Shown here in pieces: positions 25,305-33,466 of a stretch of 64,000 nt of DNA (the first letter of the stretch is position 1; each line of letters begins with the position of its first letter). Made by a program: the position numbers and the translations under genes. The notes under the pieces are model-generated. The model was not told the origin of the DNA and searched no databases. It saw nothing but the letters and a program-made list of their open reading frames with translations. Origin of the DNA: Streptacidiphilus melanogenes (GTDB lineage: Bacteria; Actinomycetota; Actinomycetes; Streptomycetales; Streptomycetaceae). The stretch covers positions 41,009 through 105,008 of the forward strand of contig NZ_BBPP01000001.1 in the NCBI RefSeq assembly GCF_000787835.1. The letters run 5' to 3'.

Positions 25305-27869
25305 ATGGGACGCGGCAGGCTGCGGATCTACCTGGGGGCGGCCCCGGGCGTGGGCAAGACCTACGCCATGCTCGGCGAGGGCCGGCGTCGCGCCGAGCGC
25401 GGCACCGACGTCGTCGTCGCCTTCGTGGAGACCCACGGACGGGCCAACACCGCCGCGCAGGTCGACGGCCTGGAGGTCGTGCCCCGCAGGGTCATCACCC
25501 ACCGCGGCGCGGAGTTCACCGAGATGGACCTCGACGCGGTGCTGGCACGCCGTCCCGCGGTCGCCCTGGTGGACGAGCTCGCCCACACCAACGTGCCCGG
25601 CTCGCGCAACGCCAAGCGCTGGCAGGACGTCGAGGGACTGCTCGACGCCGGGATCGACGTCATATCCACGGTCAACATCCAGCACCTGGAGTCGCTGGGC
25701 GACGCCGTCGAGGGCATCACCGGCGTGCGCCAGCAGGAGACCGTGCCGGACGAGGTGGTGCGCCGTGCCGACCAGATCGAACTGGTCGACATGGCCCCGG
25801 AGGCGCTGCGCCGCCGCCTCGCCCACGGCAACGTCTACGCGCCCGAGAAGATCGACGCCGCGCTCGCGCACTACTTCCGGCCCGGCAACCTCACCGCCCT
25901 GCGCGAGCTGGCACTGCTCTGGGTCGCCGACCGCGTCGACGAGTACCTGCAGCGGTACCGCGCCGAGAACCACATCGCCAGCACCTGGCAGGCCCGCGAG
26001 CGCATCGTCGTCGGCCTCACCGGCGGTCCCGAGGGCCGCACGCTGATCCGCCGTGCCGCCCGGATCGCCGCCAAGGGCTCCGGAAGCGAGATCCTCGCCG
26101 TCTACGTCTCCCGCAGCGACGGGCTGAGCAGCGCCTCGCCCAAGGAGCTGACCGTCCAGCGGGCCCTGGTCGAGGACCTCGGCGGCACCTTCCACCACGT
26201 GCTCGGCGACGACGCGGCCGAGGCGCTGCTGGACTTCGCCCGTGGCGTCAACGCCACCCAGATCGTGCTCGGCTCCAGCCGGCGCAAGGCCTGGCAGTGG
26301 ATCTTCGGTCCGGGCGTCGGAGCCACCGTCGCCCGCGAGGCCGGCGACATCGACGTGCACATCGTCACCCACGAGCAGGTCGCCCGCGGCCGGGTGCGGC
26401 CGATCCGGCGGATCGCCAACCTCGGCCTGCCCCGCACCGTGGCCGGCTGGCTGGTCGGCGTCGGCGGGCCGCTGCTGCTCACCTGGGTGCTCAGCTTCTT
26501 CCCCTCGACCAGCAACAACCACACCGAGATGCTGCTCTACCTCGGCCTCACCGTCGGCGCGGCGCTGCTCGGCGGGCTCTTCCCCGCGCTGGCCTCGGCA
26601 GCGGTCGGGTCGTTGCTGATTAACTGGTTCTACACCCCGCCGCTGCACACGCTGACCATCAGCTCGATGCAGAACATCCTGGCCGTGGCCGTCTTCCTCG
26701 CCGTGGCGCTCTCGGTGGCCTACGTCGTCGACCTCGCCGCAAGACGCACCGCCGAGGCCGCCCGCAGCCGCGCCGAGGCGGAGACGCTGAGTTTCCTCGC
26801 CGGCAGTGTGCTCGGCGGCACGAGTGGGCTGCCCGCACTGCTGGAGCGGGTCAGGGAGACCTTCCAGATGGAGTCGGTGGCGCTGCTGGAGCGCCCCGAC
26901 GAGTTCGCTCCGTGGCGCACCGCCGGCAGCATCGGACCCAGTCCGGTCAGCCGCCCCGAGGACGCCGATGTCGACGTGCCCGTGGGCGACCACCTCGCGC
27001 TCGCGCTCAGCGGCCGCGTGCTGCCCGCCGGGGACCGCCGCGTGCTGGTCGCCTTCGCCACCCAGGCGGCGGTGCTGCTGGAGAAGCGCCGCCTGGAGGA
27101 GGAGGCCGCCGAGGCGCGCCGCCTCGCCGAGGGCAACCGGATCCGCACCGCGCTGCTCGCCGCCGTCTCGCACGACCTGCGCACCCCACTCGCCGGGATC
27201 AAGGCGTCCGTGAGCTCGCTGCGCTCCGACGACGTCTCCTGGGAGCCGGAGGACGAGGCGGAGCTGCTGGCGGGCATCGAGGCCGGCGCGGACCGGCTGG
27301 ACCACCTGATCGGCAACCTGCTCGACATGAGCCGCCTGCAGACCGGCACGGTCGTGCCGATCGTCCGCGAGATCGACCTCGACGAGGTCGTCCCGCTGGC
27401 CCTGCTCGGCGTCGCCCCGGACGCCGTGCGCACCGAGATACCCGAGACGCTGCCGATGATCTCCGCCGACGCGGGCCTGCTGGAGCGGGCGCTCGGCAAC
27501 GTGATCGAGAACGCGGTCAAGTACAACGCGGGCAACCGCGCCGGGCCCGGCGGCGAGGCCTGCCGGGTCGCGGTCTCCGCCAGCGAGCTGAACGGCCGCG
27601 TCGAGGTGCGGGTCGCCGACCACGGCCCCGGCATCCCCGACGAGGCCAAGGACCGGGTCTTCGAGCCCTTCCAGCGCTACGGCGACGCCCCGCGCGGCGC
27701 GGGCGTGGGGCTCGGCCTCGCGGTCGCCCGCGGCTTCGTCGAGGCGACCGGCGGCACGCTGACCGCCGAGGACACACCAGGGGGCGGCCTGACCATGGTG
27801 TTCACTCTTCCGTGTGCGGCATACGCCGCAGCACCACTGGTCGCCCACGAAAGGCAGCAACTCACATGA
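25305..27869 (+). CDS. kdpD: osmosensitive K+ channel histidine kinase KdpD
   Basis: 854 residues. N-terminal KdpD sensor domain with Walker A GAAPGVGKT (residues 11-19) and VDELAHTNVPGSRNAKR; a universal-stress-like domain (about 225-350); four clustered membrane helices (about 375-480); a GAF-like segment; HisKA with H623 in AVSHDLRTPLAGIKAS; and HATPase with VIENAVKYN and GVGLGLAVARG. It senses low K+ and ionic strength and phosphorylates KdpE. ATG 25305 is chosen (AAGGAGA 10 nt upstream); ATG 25296 would leave 1 nt. The stop overlaps the kdpE ATG (ATGA). The KdpFABC pump genes are not adjacent. Confidence 0.95.
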   Translation: MGRGRLRIYLGAAPGVGKTYAMLGEGRRRAERGTDVVVAFVETHGRANTAAQVDGLEVVPRRVITHRGAEFTEMDLDAVLARRPAVALVDELAHTNVPGSRNAKRWQDVEGLLDAGIDVISTVNIQHLESLGDAVEGITGVRQQETVPDEVVRRADQIELVDMAPEALRRRLAHGNVYAPEKIDAALAHYFRPGNLTALRELALLWVADRVDEYLQRYRAENHIASTWQARERIVVGLTGGPEGRTLIRRAARIAAKGSGSEILAVYVSRSDGLSSASPKELTVQRALVEDLGGTFHHVLGDDAAEALLDFARGVNATQIVLGSSRRKAWQWIFGPGVGATVAREAGDIDVHIVTHEQVARGRVRPIRRIANLGLPRTVAGWLVGVGGPLLLTWVLSFFPSTSNNHTEMLLYLGLTVGAALLGGLFPALASAAVGSLLINWFYTPPLHTLTISSMQNILAVAVFLAVALSVAYVVDLAARRTAEAARSRAEAETLSFLAGSVLGGTSGLPALLERVRETFQMESVALLERPDEFAPWRTAGSIGPSPVSRPEDADVDVPVGDHLALALSGRVLPAGDRRVLVAFATQAAVLLEKRRLEEEAAEARRLAEGNRIRTALLAAVSHDLRTPLAGIKASVSSLRSDDVSWEPEDEAELLAGIEAGADRLDHLIGNLLDMSRLQTGTVVPIVREIDLDEVVPLALLGVAPDAVRTEIPETLPMISADAGLLERALGNVIENAVKYNAGNRAGPGGEACRVAVSASELNGRVEVRVADHGPGIPDEAKDRVFEPFQRYGDAPRGAGVGLGLAVARGFVEATGGTLTAEDTPGGGLTMVFTLPCAAYAAAPLVAHERQQLT

Positions 27870-28549
27870 CCCGGGTCCTGGTCGTCGACGACGAACCCCA
27901 GATCGTCCGCGCCCTGGTGATCAACCTGAAAGCCCGGGGCTACGAGGTGGACGCCGCCCACGATGGCGCCTCCGCGCTGGAGCTGGCCGCCGCCCGCCAC
28001 CCCGACGTGGTCCTGCTCGACCTCGGTCTGCCGGACATGGACGGCACCGAGGTGATCCGCGGCCTGCGCGGCTGGACCAAGGTGCCGATCATCATCCTCT
28101 CGGCCCGGCAGAACTCGGACGAGAAGGTCCAGGCGCTGGACGTGGGCGCGGACGACTACGTCACCAAGCCCTTCGGCATGGACGAGCTGCTCGCCCGGTT
28201 GCGCGCGGCGGTCCGGCGCGGCGCGCCGGTCGGGCTCGAGGCCGAGAGCGCGACGGTCACCACGGCGAGCTTCACCGTCGACCTGGCCGCCAAGCGGGTC
28301 AGCCGCGACGGCAAGGACATCCGGCTGACCCCGACCGAATGGCATCTGCTGGAGGTGCTGGTCCGCAACAGCGGACGCCTCGTCAGCCAGAAGCAGCTCC
28401 TCCAGGAGGTCTGGGGTCCCGCCTACGGCACCGAGAGCAACTACCTGCGGGTCTACATGGCGCAGCTGCGGCGCAAGCTGGAGGTCGACCCGAGCGCCCC
28501 GAAGCACTTCGTCACCGAGCCCGGCATGGGTTACCGCTTCGAGTTGTGA
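27866..28549 (+). CDS. kdpE: response regulator KdpE
   Basis: 227 residues, OmpR/PhoB class. D8/D9 acidic pair, phosphoacceptor D52 in VLLDLGLPDMDG, K101 in DDYVTKPFGM. The winged helix has LTPTEWHLLEVLVRNSGRLVS and the C-terminal EPGMGYRFEL. Activates kdpFABC transcription under K+ limitation in bacteria studied. Overlaps kdpD by 4 bp and is translationally coupled to it. Its nearest likely targets here are the K+ uptake regulators and the permease at 29.8-33.5 kb; that is inference. Confidence 0.95.
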   Translation: MTRVLVVDDEPQIVRALVINLKARGYEVDAAHDGASALELAAARHPDVVLLDLGLPDMDGTEVIRGLRGWTKVPIIILSARQNSDEKVQALDVGADDYVTKPFGMDELLARLRAAVRRGAPVGLEAESATVTTASFTVDLAAKRVSRDGKDIRLTPTEWHLLEVLVRNSGRLVSQKQLLQEVWGPAYGTESNYLRVYMAQLRRKLEVDPSAPKHFVTEPGMGYRFEL

Positions 28550-28586
28550 TCCGTGCGGGCGGGCCCTCCGCGCCAGGTCCGGGCTG

Positions 28587-28599
28587 TACCCTTCGGGCA
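28587..28599 (+). promoter_or_regulatory. -10 box of predicted leaderless transcript (OB-fold protein)
   Basis: TACCCT at 28587-28592, then 6 nt, then ATG at 28599. No Shine-Dalgarno is present. Confidence 0.6.
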
Positions 28600-28997
28600 T
28601 GAGCAGTGAGATCTCCAGCGCGCGCCCGCAGGGGCGACTGCGCCGCATGTTCAGCAAGCTGAGCAGCAGCAACGAGGAGCTGAACGCGGAGCAGCTGCGG
28701 CAGGACGTCGAAGAGACCGGTGCCATCCCCATCGTGTCCTGCGGCGACCGCCAGGAGGTCACCGTCAGCGGCACGCTGCGCGCGGTGACGCTGCGCCCGC
28801 GCGCCGGCGTCCCGGCGCTGGAGGCCGAGCTCTTCGACGGCACCGACGCGCTGGACGTCGTCTGGCTCGGCCGTCGCTCGATCGTGGGAATCGAGCCGGG
28901 GCGCAAGCTCATCGCCCACGGCCGTATCAGCCATGCACGGGGGCGCCGGGTTCTCTTCAACCCGCGCTACGAACTGCGTCCCCACGGACAGGAGTGA
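28599..28997 (+). CDS. OB-fold nucleic-acid-binding-like protein
   Basis: 132 residues. The central part (CGDRQEVTVSGTLRAVTLRPRAGVPALEAELFDGTDALDVVWLGRRSIVGIEPGRKLIAHGRI) has the strand pattern of an OB fold, as in tRNA-anticodon/RecG-like wedge domains found in many actinobacterial proteins of this size. No catalytic motif. Probably binds nucleic acid or acts as a small adaptor. The ATG at 28599 fits a leaderless start. It is 5 bp upstream of the DUF3159 gene and co-transcribed with it. Confidence 0.85.
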   Translation: MSSEISSARPQGRLRRMFSKLSSSNEELNAEQLRQDVEETGAIPIVSCGDRQEVTVSGTLRAVTLRPRAGVPALEAELFDGTDALDVVWLGRRSIVGIEPGRKLIAHGRISHARGRRVLFNPRYELRPHGQE

Positions 28998-29001
28998 CCG
29001 C

Positions 29002-29715
29002 GTGAGCCACCGCGCAGCGTCGGCCGAGGCCGCCGCCGACACCTCCCTCATCGACGCGTTCGGCGGGATCCGCGGCATGGTCGACATGACCGTGCCCGGC
29101 CTGGTCTTCGTCGTCCTCTACACGATCACGAAGAGCGTCGCGATCTCGTCGTGGTCGGCGGTGGGTGTCACCCTGCTGCTGGTCGTCTGGCGCCTGCTGC
29201 GCCGGGAGACGCTGAAGCACGCCTTCGGCGGCGTGCTGGGCGTCGCCATCGGCGCGTTCATCGCCATGGAGTCCGGCAAGCCGCAGAACTTCTACCTGCC
29301 GTCGATGATCTACGGCCTGGTGCTGATGGTCGTCTACGCGGTCTCGGCGCTGGTCCGCTGGCCGCTGCTGGGCGTCATGCTGGGCCCGGTGCTCGGCGAG
29401 AACATGACCTGGCGCACGCAGAACCCCGGCCGCCTCGCGGCCTACACGAAGGCCACCTGGGTCTGGGTCGCCCTCTTCGCACTGCGCGCGGCGATCCTCT
29501 TCCCGCTCTACTGGGCGGGCCAGATCACCTGGCTCGGCGTCGCCAAGATCGGCCTGGGCGTCCCCCCGTGGCTGGTCGCCATCTACCTCTCCTGGTTGAT
29601 CCTCTCCAAGGCCCCGGCCCCGATCAAGGTCACCCAGGACGAGGACCCGGAGGACTCCGACGCCCCGGAGCACCAGGGCGCCCGCGCGACGGACGACGCC
29701 TTGTCCGAGCGGTAG
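29002..29715 (+). CDS. DUF3159 family integral membrane protein
   Basis: 237 residues from GTG 29002; GGAG lies 8 nt upstream inside the end of the preceding gene. Five or six membrane helices are visible (for example VPGLVFVVLYTITKSVAISS, VGVTLLLVVWRLLRRE, SMIYGLVLMVVYAVSALV, VWVALFALRAAILFPLYW). An acidic C-terminal tail follows. It matches the actinobacterial DUF3159 family, whose function is unknown. In this window it is placed between KdpDE and the TrkA pair. A structured repeat element follows it before the convergent trkA-like gene. Confidence 0.88.
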   Translation: MSHRAASAEAAADTSLIDAFGGIRGMVDMTVPGLVFVVLYTITKSVAISSWSAVGVTLLLVVWRLLRRETLKHAFGGVLGVAIGAFIAMESGKPQNFYLPSMIYGLVLMVVYAVSALVRWPLLGVMLGPVLGENMTWRTQNPGRLAAYTKATWVWVALFALRAAILFPLYWAGQITWLGVAKIGLGVPPWLVAIYLSWLILSKAPAPIKVTQDEDPEDSDAPEHQGARATDDALSER

Positions 29716-29726
29716 TTGCAAGCCCA

Positions 29727-29822
29727 AGGGGCGCGGGGCTCTGCTGATTCAGCGACACACCACTTCGGTGGTTTGTCGCGCCCACGCGGCGGAGCCGCAG
29801 GTCGGCAGAACCCCGCGCCCCT
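29727..29822. repeat. dispersed structured intergenic repeat, type B, three-way-junction form
   Basis: Outer arms 29727-29744 and 29805-29822 pair over 18 bp with one mismatch. Two internal hairpins follow: CGACACACCAC, TTCG loop, GTGGTTTGTCG (29753-29778, one mismatch) and GCGGC-GGA-GCCGC (29786-29798). The second shares the core CGCCCACGCGGCGGAGCCGC with the element at 22.7 kb. A TTCG tetraloop closed by C-G is typical of stable RNA. It lies between convergent genes. Confidence 0.85.
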
Positions 29823-29833
29823 GGACAGTGCAG

Positions 29834-30496
29834 CTAACTCTGGGACGCGAACAGAGCCTCGAGCTCCGATTCCCGTTCCGCAGTCGCGACGAAGAGCAGT
29901 TCGTCGCCGCCCTCGAGGACGTCGCTGCCGGACGGCACCAGCACGCGGCCCTCGCGGATGATGGTGACCAGCGCCGTGTCGTCCGGCCAGTCGATCGACT
30001 TGACCTGGGTGCCGACCACCGGCGCGTCCGCGCCGAGGGTGAGTTCGACGAGGTTCGCGTCGCCCTGGCTGAACCGCATCAGGGTGACCAGGTCACCGAC
30101 GCTCACGGCCTCCTCGACCAGCGCGGACATCAGGCGCGGCGTCGAGACGGCGACGTCGACGCCCCAGGCCTCGTTGAAGAGCCACTCGTTCTTCGGGTTG
30201 TTCACCCGGGCGACGACCCGCGGCACGCCGTACTCGGTCTTGGCCAGCAGCGAGACGACCAGGTTGACCTTGTCGTCGCCGGTGGCGGCGATCACGACGT
30301 TGCAGCGCTGCAGCGCCGCCTCGTCGAGCGCGGTGATCTCGCACGCGTCGGCCAGCAGCCACTCCGCCTGGGGGACTCGCTCGACCGAGATGGACTTCGG
30401 GTTCTTGTCGACGAGGAGCACCTCGTGACCGTTCTCCAGGAGCTCGCCCGCGATGGAACGACCCACCGCACCCGCTCCGGCGATTGCTACGCGCAT
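29834..30496 (-). CDS. TrkA/RCK potassium-uptake regulatory protein (downstream member of pair)
   Basis: 220 residues. N-terminal Rossmann RCK_N domain with RVAIAGAGAVGRSIAGELL (dinucleotide-binding GxGxxG), then RCK_C domain (about 135-215: GDANLVELTLGADAPVVGTQ...). Such proteins gate K+ channels/transporters (Trk, Ktr) in response to NAD(H), ATP/ADP or c-di-AMP. Mycobacterial counterparts are CeoB/CeoC. Its start overlaps the stop of the upstream trkA-like gene by one base (TGATG), so they are one operon. No Trk membrane subunit is next to it; the divergent KimA-like permease is the nearest transporter. Confidence 0.93.
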   Translation of the reverse strand: MRVAIAGAGAVGRSIAGELLENGHEVLLVDKNPKSISVERVPQAEWLLADACEITALDEAALQRCNVVIAATGDDKVNLVVSLLAKTEYGVPRVVARVNNPKNEWLFNEAWGVDVAVSTPRLMSALVEEAVSVGDLVTLMRFSQGDANLVELTLGADAPVVGTQVKSIDWPDDTALVTIIREGRVLVPSGSDVLEGGDELLFVATAERESELEALFASQS

Positions 30497-31158
30497 CAGT
30501 GCTCCTCCGGGCCCTTCGCGAAGACGGCCTCGACGGCCTCCAGATCGGCAGTGCGCAACATCACATGCACCAGGTCGCCCTCCTGCAGCACCATGTCCGG
30601 CGCCGGCAGGACGCCCTGGCCGAGGCGGGTCACGAAGGCGACGCGGACCTCGGCCTCCTGCTCCAGCTTGCTGACGCGGTGGCCGATCCAGGCGGGGGAG
30701 TAGGGGATCTCGGCCAGCTGGACGGTGCCGCTCGGGTCCTGCCAGTTCGGCTCGGAGCCGGACGGGAGGAGGCGGCGGAGCATCTGGTCGGCGGTCCAGC
30801 GGACCGTGGCGACGGTCGGGATGCCGAGGCGCTGGTAGACCTCGGCGCGGCGCGGGTCGTAGATCCGGGCGGCGACGTTCTCGACGCCGAAGTTCTCCCG
30901 GGCCACCCGGGCCGCGATGATGTTGGAGTTGTCGCCGCTGCTGACGGCGGCGAACGCGCCGGCCTCTTCGATTCCGGCCTCACGGAGCGTGTCCTGGTCG
31001 AAGCCGACCCCGGTCACCCGCTTGCCGATGAAGTCCGACCCGAGACGGCGGAACGCCGTGGGGTCCTGGTCGACGACCGCGACCGAGTGACCCTGCTTCT
31101 CGAGGGTGCGCGCGAGGGTGGATCCCACGCGTCCGCAGCCCATGATGACGATGTGCAC
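30496..31158 (-). CDS. TrkA/RCK potassium-uptake regulatory protein (upstream member of pair)
   Basis: 220 residues from GTG 31158, with GAAGGA 6 nt upstream; the extra N-terminal codons in the open frame are not conserved. RCK_N domain: HIVIMGCGRVGSTLARTLE with GxGxxG, and DNSNIIAARVARENFGVENV; RCK_C domain at the C terminus (SPAWIGHRVSKLEQEAEVRV...). It pairs with the next gene in the mycobacterial CeoB/CeoC style. The divergent intergenic region to the permease carries an inverted repeat, GGTGACA...TGTCACC, at 31193-31223 in its promoter area. Confidence 0.93.
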   Translation of the reverse strand: MHIVIMGCGRVGSTLARTLEKQGHSVAVVDQDPTAFRRLGSDFIGKRVTGVGFDQDTLREAGIEEAGAFAAVSSGDNSNIIAARVARENFGVENVAARIYDPRRAEVYQRLGIPTVATVRWTADQMLRRLLPSGSEPNWQDPSGTVQLAEIPYSPAWIGHRVSKLEQEAEVRVAFVTRLGQGVLPAPDMVLQEGDLVHVMLRTADLEAVEAVFAKGPEEH

Positions 31159-31192
31159 GATCGTCCTTCCCGTGTCGGTGTTCGAAGTCGAT

Positions 31193-31223
31193 GGTGACAC
31201 CCTCTTAACGCCCTCTTGTCACC
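31193..31223. promoter_or_regulatory. inverted repeat in trkA-like/kimA-like divergent promoter
   Basis: GGTGACA (31193-31199) and TGTCACC (31217-31223) are perfect 7-bp arms. The 17-nt centre holds two direct copies of CCCTCTT. It lies 35-65 bp upstream of the trkA-like start; a regulator, possibly responding to K+, is inferred. Confidence 0.5.
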
Positions 31224-31371
31224 AGGGTGGCACTCCCGGAAGGATTTGGTACCCACAGCGCGGCAGTTGAACAACCTCCGTCGCGGAACCCTCACAGGAG
31301 GTAACGGGCCCTCCCCGCCTGCGAAGCCCCTGTTTTTTGGACCCTGCTACCTGCGAACCTTCGGCAGCATC

Positions 31372-31385
31372 TACCATCCTCTGCG
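31372..31385 (+). promoter_or_regulatory. -10 box of predicted leaderless transcript (KimA-like permease)
   Basis: TACCAT at 31372-31377, 7 nt, then GTG at 31385. No Shine-Dalgarno is seen, so a riboswitch leader is not possible from this promoter. Confidence 0.55.
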
Positions 31386-33466
31386 TGCCAAAACTCACGG
31401 ACCTGTCTAAGCGCATCCTTATCGGTCGCGCGTTGCAGAGCGACAAGCTCGGCGAGACCCTGCTGCCCAAGCGGATCGCTCTGCCGGTCTTCGCCTCCGA
31501 CGCGCTCTCCTCGGTCGCCTACGCGCCCGAGCAGATCTTCCTGTCCCTGTCGGTGGCAGGCATTGCCACGATCCACTTCTCCTGGTGGGTCGGCGCGATC
31601 GTCGCGCTCGTGATGCTGGTCGTCGTGGCGTCCTACCGCCAGAACGTCCACGCGTACCCCAGCGGAGGCGGCGACTACGAGGTCGCCACCGTCAACCTCG
31701 GCGGCAACGCGGGCCTCACCGTGGCTGCCGCCCTGCTGGTCGACTACGTGCTGACCGTGGCCGTGTCGACGACCTCCGGCGTCGCCAACATCGTCTCCGC
31801 CGTCCCGTCCCTGCACGGACACGAGGTGGCCCTCTCGGTCACCCTGGTGCTGGTGCTGATGGCGATGAACCTGCGCGGTGTGCGCGAGTCCGGCACCGCC
31901 TTCGCGATCCCGACCTACGCCTTCATGGGCGGGATCTTCGTGATGATGATCTGGGCCGCGATCCGGAACTTCGGATTCGGCACGCACATGCACGCCGCCA
32001 GCGCCGGCTTCTCGCTGGTGCCGGAGCCCGGCCACGTGGACCCGACCGGCATCGCCATGGTCCTGCTGCTGCTGAAGACCTTCTCCTCCGGCTGCGCCGC
32101 GCTGACCGGTGTCGAGGCGATCTCCAACGGCGTCCCGGCCTTCCGCAAGCCGAAGAGCAAGAACGCCGCCACCACGCTGCTGATGATGGCCCTGATCGCC
32201 GTCACGATGCTCATCGGCATCATCTGGATGGGCAACCTGACCGGCCTGAAGATGGCCGAGAACACCGGCCAGCTGCACGGCGCCCCGGCCGGCTACCAGC
32301 AGAAGACGGCGATCGCCCAGATCTCCGAGGCGGTCTTCTCCAACTTCCACCTGGGCTTCTACTTCATCGCCGCGGTCACCGGCCTGATCCTGGTGCTGGC
32401 CGCCAACACGGCCTTCAACGGCTTTCCGGTGCTCGGCTCGATCCTCGCCCAGGACCGCTACCTGCCGCGCCAGCTGCACACCCGCGGTGACCGGCTCGCC
32501 TTCTCCAACGGCATCATCCTGCTGGCGGGCGTGGCGATCGTCTTCATCGTCGGCTACGGCGCGGACCCGAACCGCCTGATCCAGCTCTACATCATCGGCG
32601 TCTTCGTCTCCTTCAACATGAGCCAGACCGGCATGATCCGGCACTGGACCCGTCTGCTGAAGACCGAGACCGACCCGGCCGAGCGCCGGCGCATGATCCG
32701 CAGCCGCGTGATCAACGCGATCGGCCTGACCTGCACCGCCTGCGTGCTCGTCGTCGTCCTGGCGACCAAGTTCATGTCCGGCGCCTGGATGTCCTGCCTG
32801 CTGATGGTCGTCTTCTTCATCACGATGAAGGGGATCAACAAGCACTACAACCGGGTCTCCGCCGAGCTCGCCCTCGACGACGCCGAGGCTGAGGCGGAGG
32901 CGCTGCCGGCCCGCATCCACGGCGTGGTGCTGGTCTCCAAGCTGCACAAGCCGACCCTGCGGGCGATCGCCTACGCGCAGCTGTCCTCGCGCGGCAGCGC
33001 GCGGCTGGAGGCGGTCACCGTCGACGTCGACCCGCTCGACACCAAGGCGCTGCAGGAGGAGTGGGAGCGCCGCGGCATCGAGGTGCCGCTGAAGGTGCTG
33101 CACTCGCCCTACCGCGAGATCACCGGCCCGGTCGTGGAGTACGTGCGCCAGCTGCGCAGCAGCAACCCGCGCGACGTCGTCACGGTCTACATCCCGGAGT
33201 ACGTCGTCGGCCACTGGTACGAGCACCTGCTGCACAACCAGAGCGCGCTGCGCCTCAAGGGCCGCCTGCTGTTCAAGCCCGGTGTGATGGTGACCTCGGT
33301 ACCCTGGCAGCTGGAGTCCTCCGAGCGCCGCCGCAAGCAGCGCCCGTGGAACGCGCCGGGGCAAATCCGGCGCGGCGACGTCGGACGCCGCGAGGAGCGG
33401 CCGTCGGCGACCGCCTCCGCCGCACCCGCTCCCGTACCCTCAGCCGCTAAGGACGACCAGGCGTGA
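31385..33466 (+). CDS. KimA-like APC-superfamily potassium transporter
   Basis: 693 residues. The N terminus SDALSSVAYAPEQIF, the SYRQNVHAYPSGGGDYEVA segment and LLVDYVLTVAVSTTSG are very like Bacillus KimA, the high-affinity K+/H+ symporter whose activity is controlled by c-di-AMP. Twelve membrane helices occupy about residues 30-500. A cytoplasmic C-terminal domain of about 170 residues follows, and then a Pro/Ala-rich tail. The start is GTG 31385. The position beside the RCK pair and 3 kb from KdpDE supports a potassium role. A general amino-acid permease is the alternative, but the KimA-specific motifs make it less likely. The stop overlaps the methyltransferase start by 4 bp. Confidence 0.85.
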   Translation: MPKLTDLSKRILIGRALQSDKLGETLLPKRIALPVFASDALSSVAYAPEQIFLSLSVAGIATIHFSWWVGAIVALVMLVVVASYRQNVHAYPSGGGDYEVATVNLGGNAGLTVAAALLVDYVLTVAVSTTSGVANIVSAVPSLHGHEVALSVTLVLVLMAMNLRGVRESGTAFAIPTYAFMGGIFVMMIWAAIRNFGFGTHMHAASAGFSLVPEPGHVDPTGIAMVLLLLKTFSSGCAALTGVEAISNGVPAFRKPKSKNAATTLLMMALIAVTMLIGIIWMGNLTGLKMAENTGQLHGAPAGYQQKTAIAQISEAVFSNFHLGFYFIAAVTGLILVLAANTAFNGFPVLGSILAQDRYLPRQLHTRGDRLAFSNGIILLAGVAIVFIVGYGADPNRLIQLYIIGVFVSFNMSQTGMIRHWTRLLKTETDPAERRRMIRSRVINAIGLTCTACVLVVVLATKFMSGAWMSCLLMVVFFITMKGINKHYNRVSAELALDDAEAEAEALPARIHGVVLVSKLHKPTLRAIAYAQLSSRGSARLEAVTVDVDPLDTKALQEEWERRGIEVPLKVLHSPYREITGPVVEYVRQLRSSNPRDVVTVYIPEYVVGHWYEHLLHNQSALRLKGRLLFKPGVMVTSVPWQLESSERRRKQRPWNAPGQIRRGDVGRREERPSATASAAPAPVPSAAKDDQA

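Noticed and set aside
25251-27860. 869-codon minus-strand frame opposite kdpD
   Set aside because: Shadow of kdpD; no domain, no ribosome-binding site, low-complexity composition.
31159-31384. c-di-AMP (ydaO-type) riboswitch before the KimA-like permease
   Set aside because: The -10 box lies 7 nt before the start codon, so no leader exists from this promoter, and no conserved aptamer core was seen.
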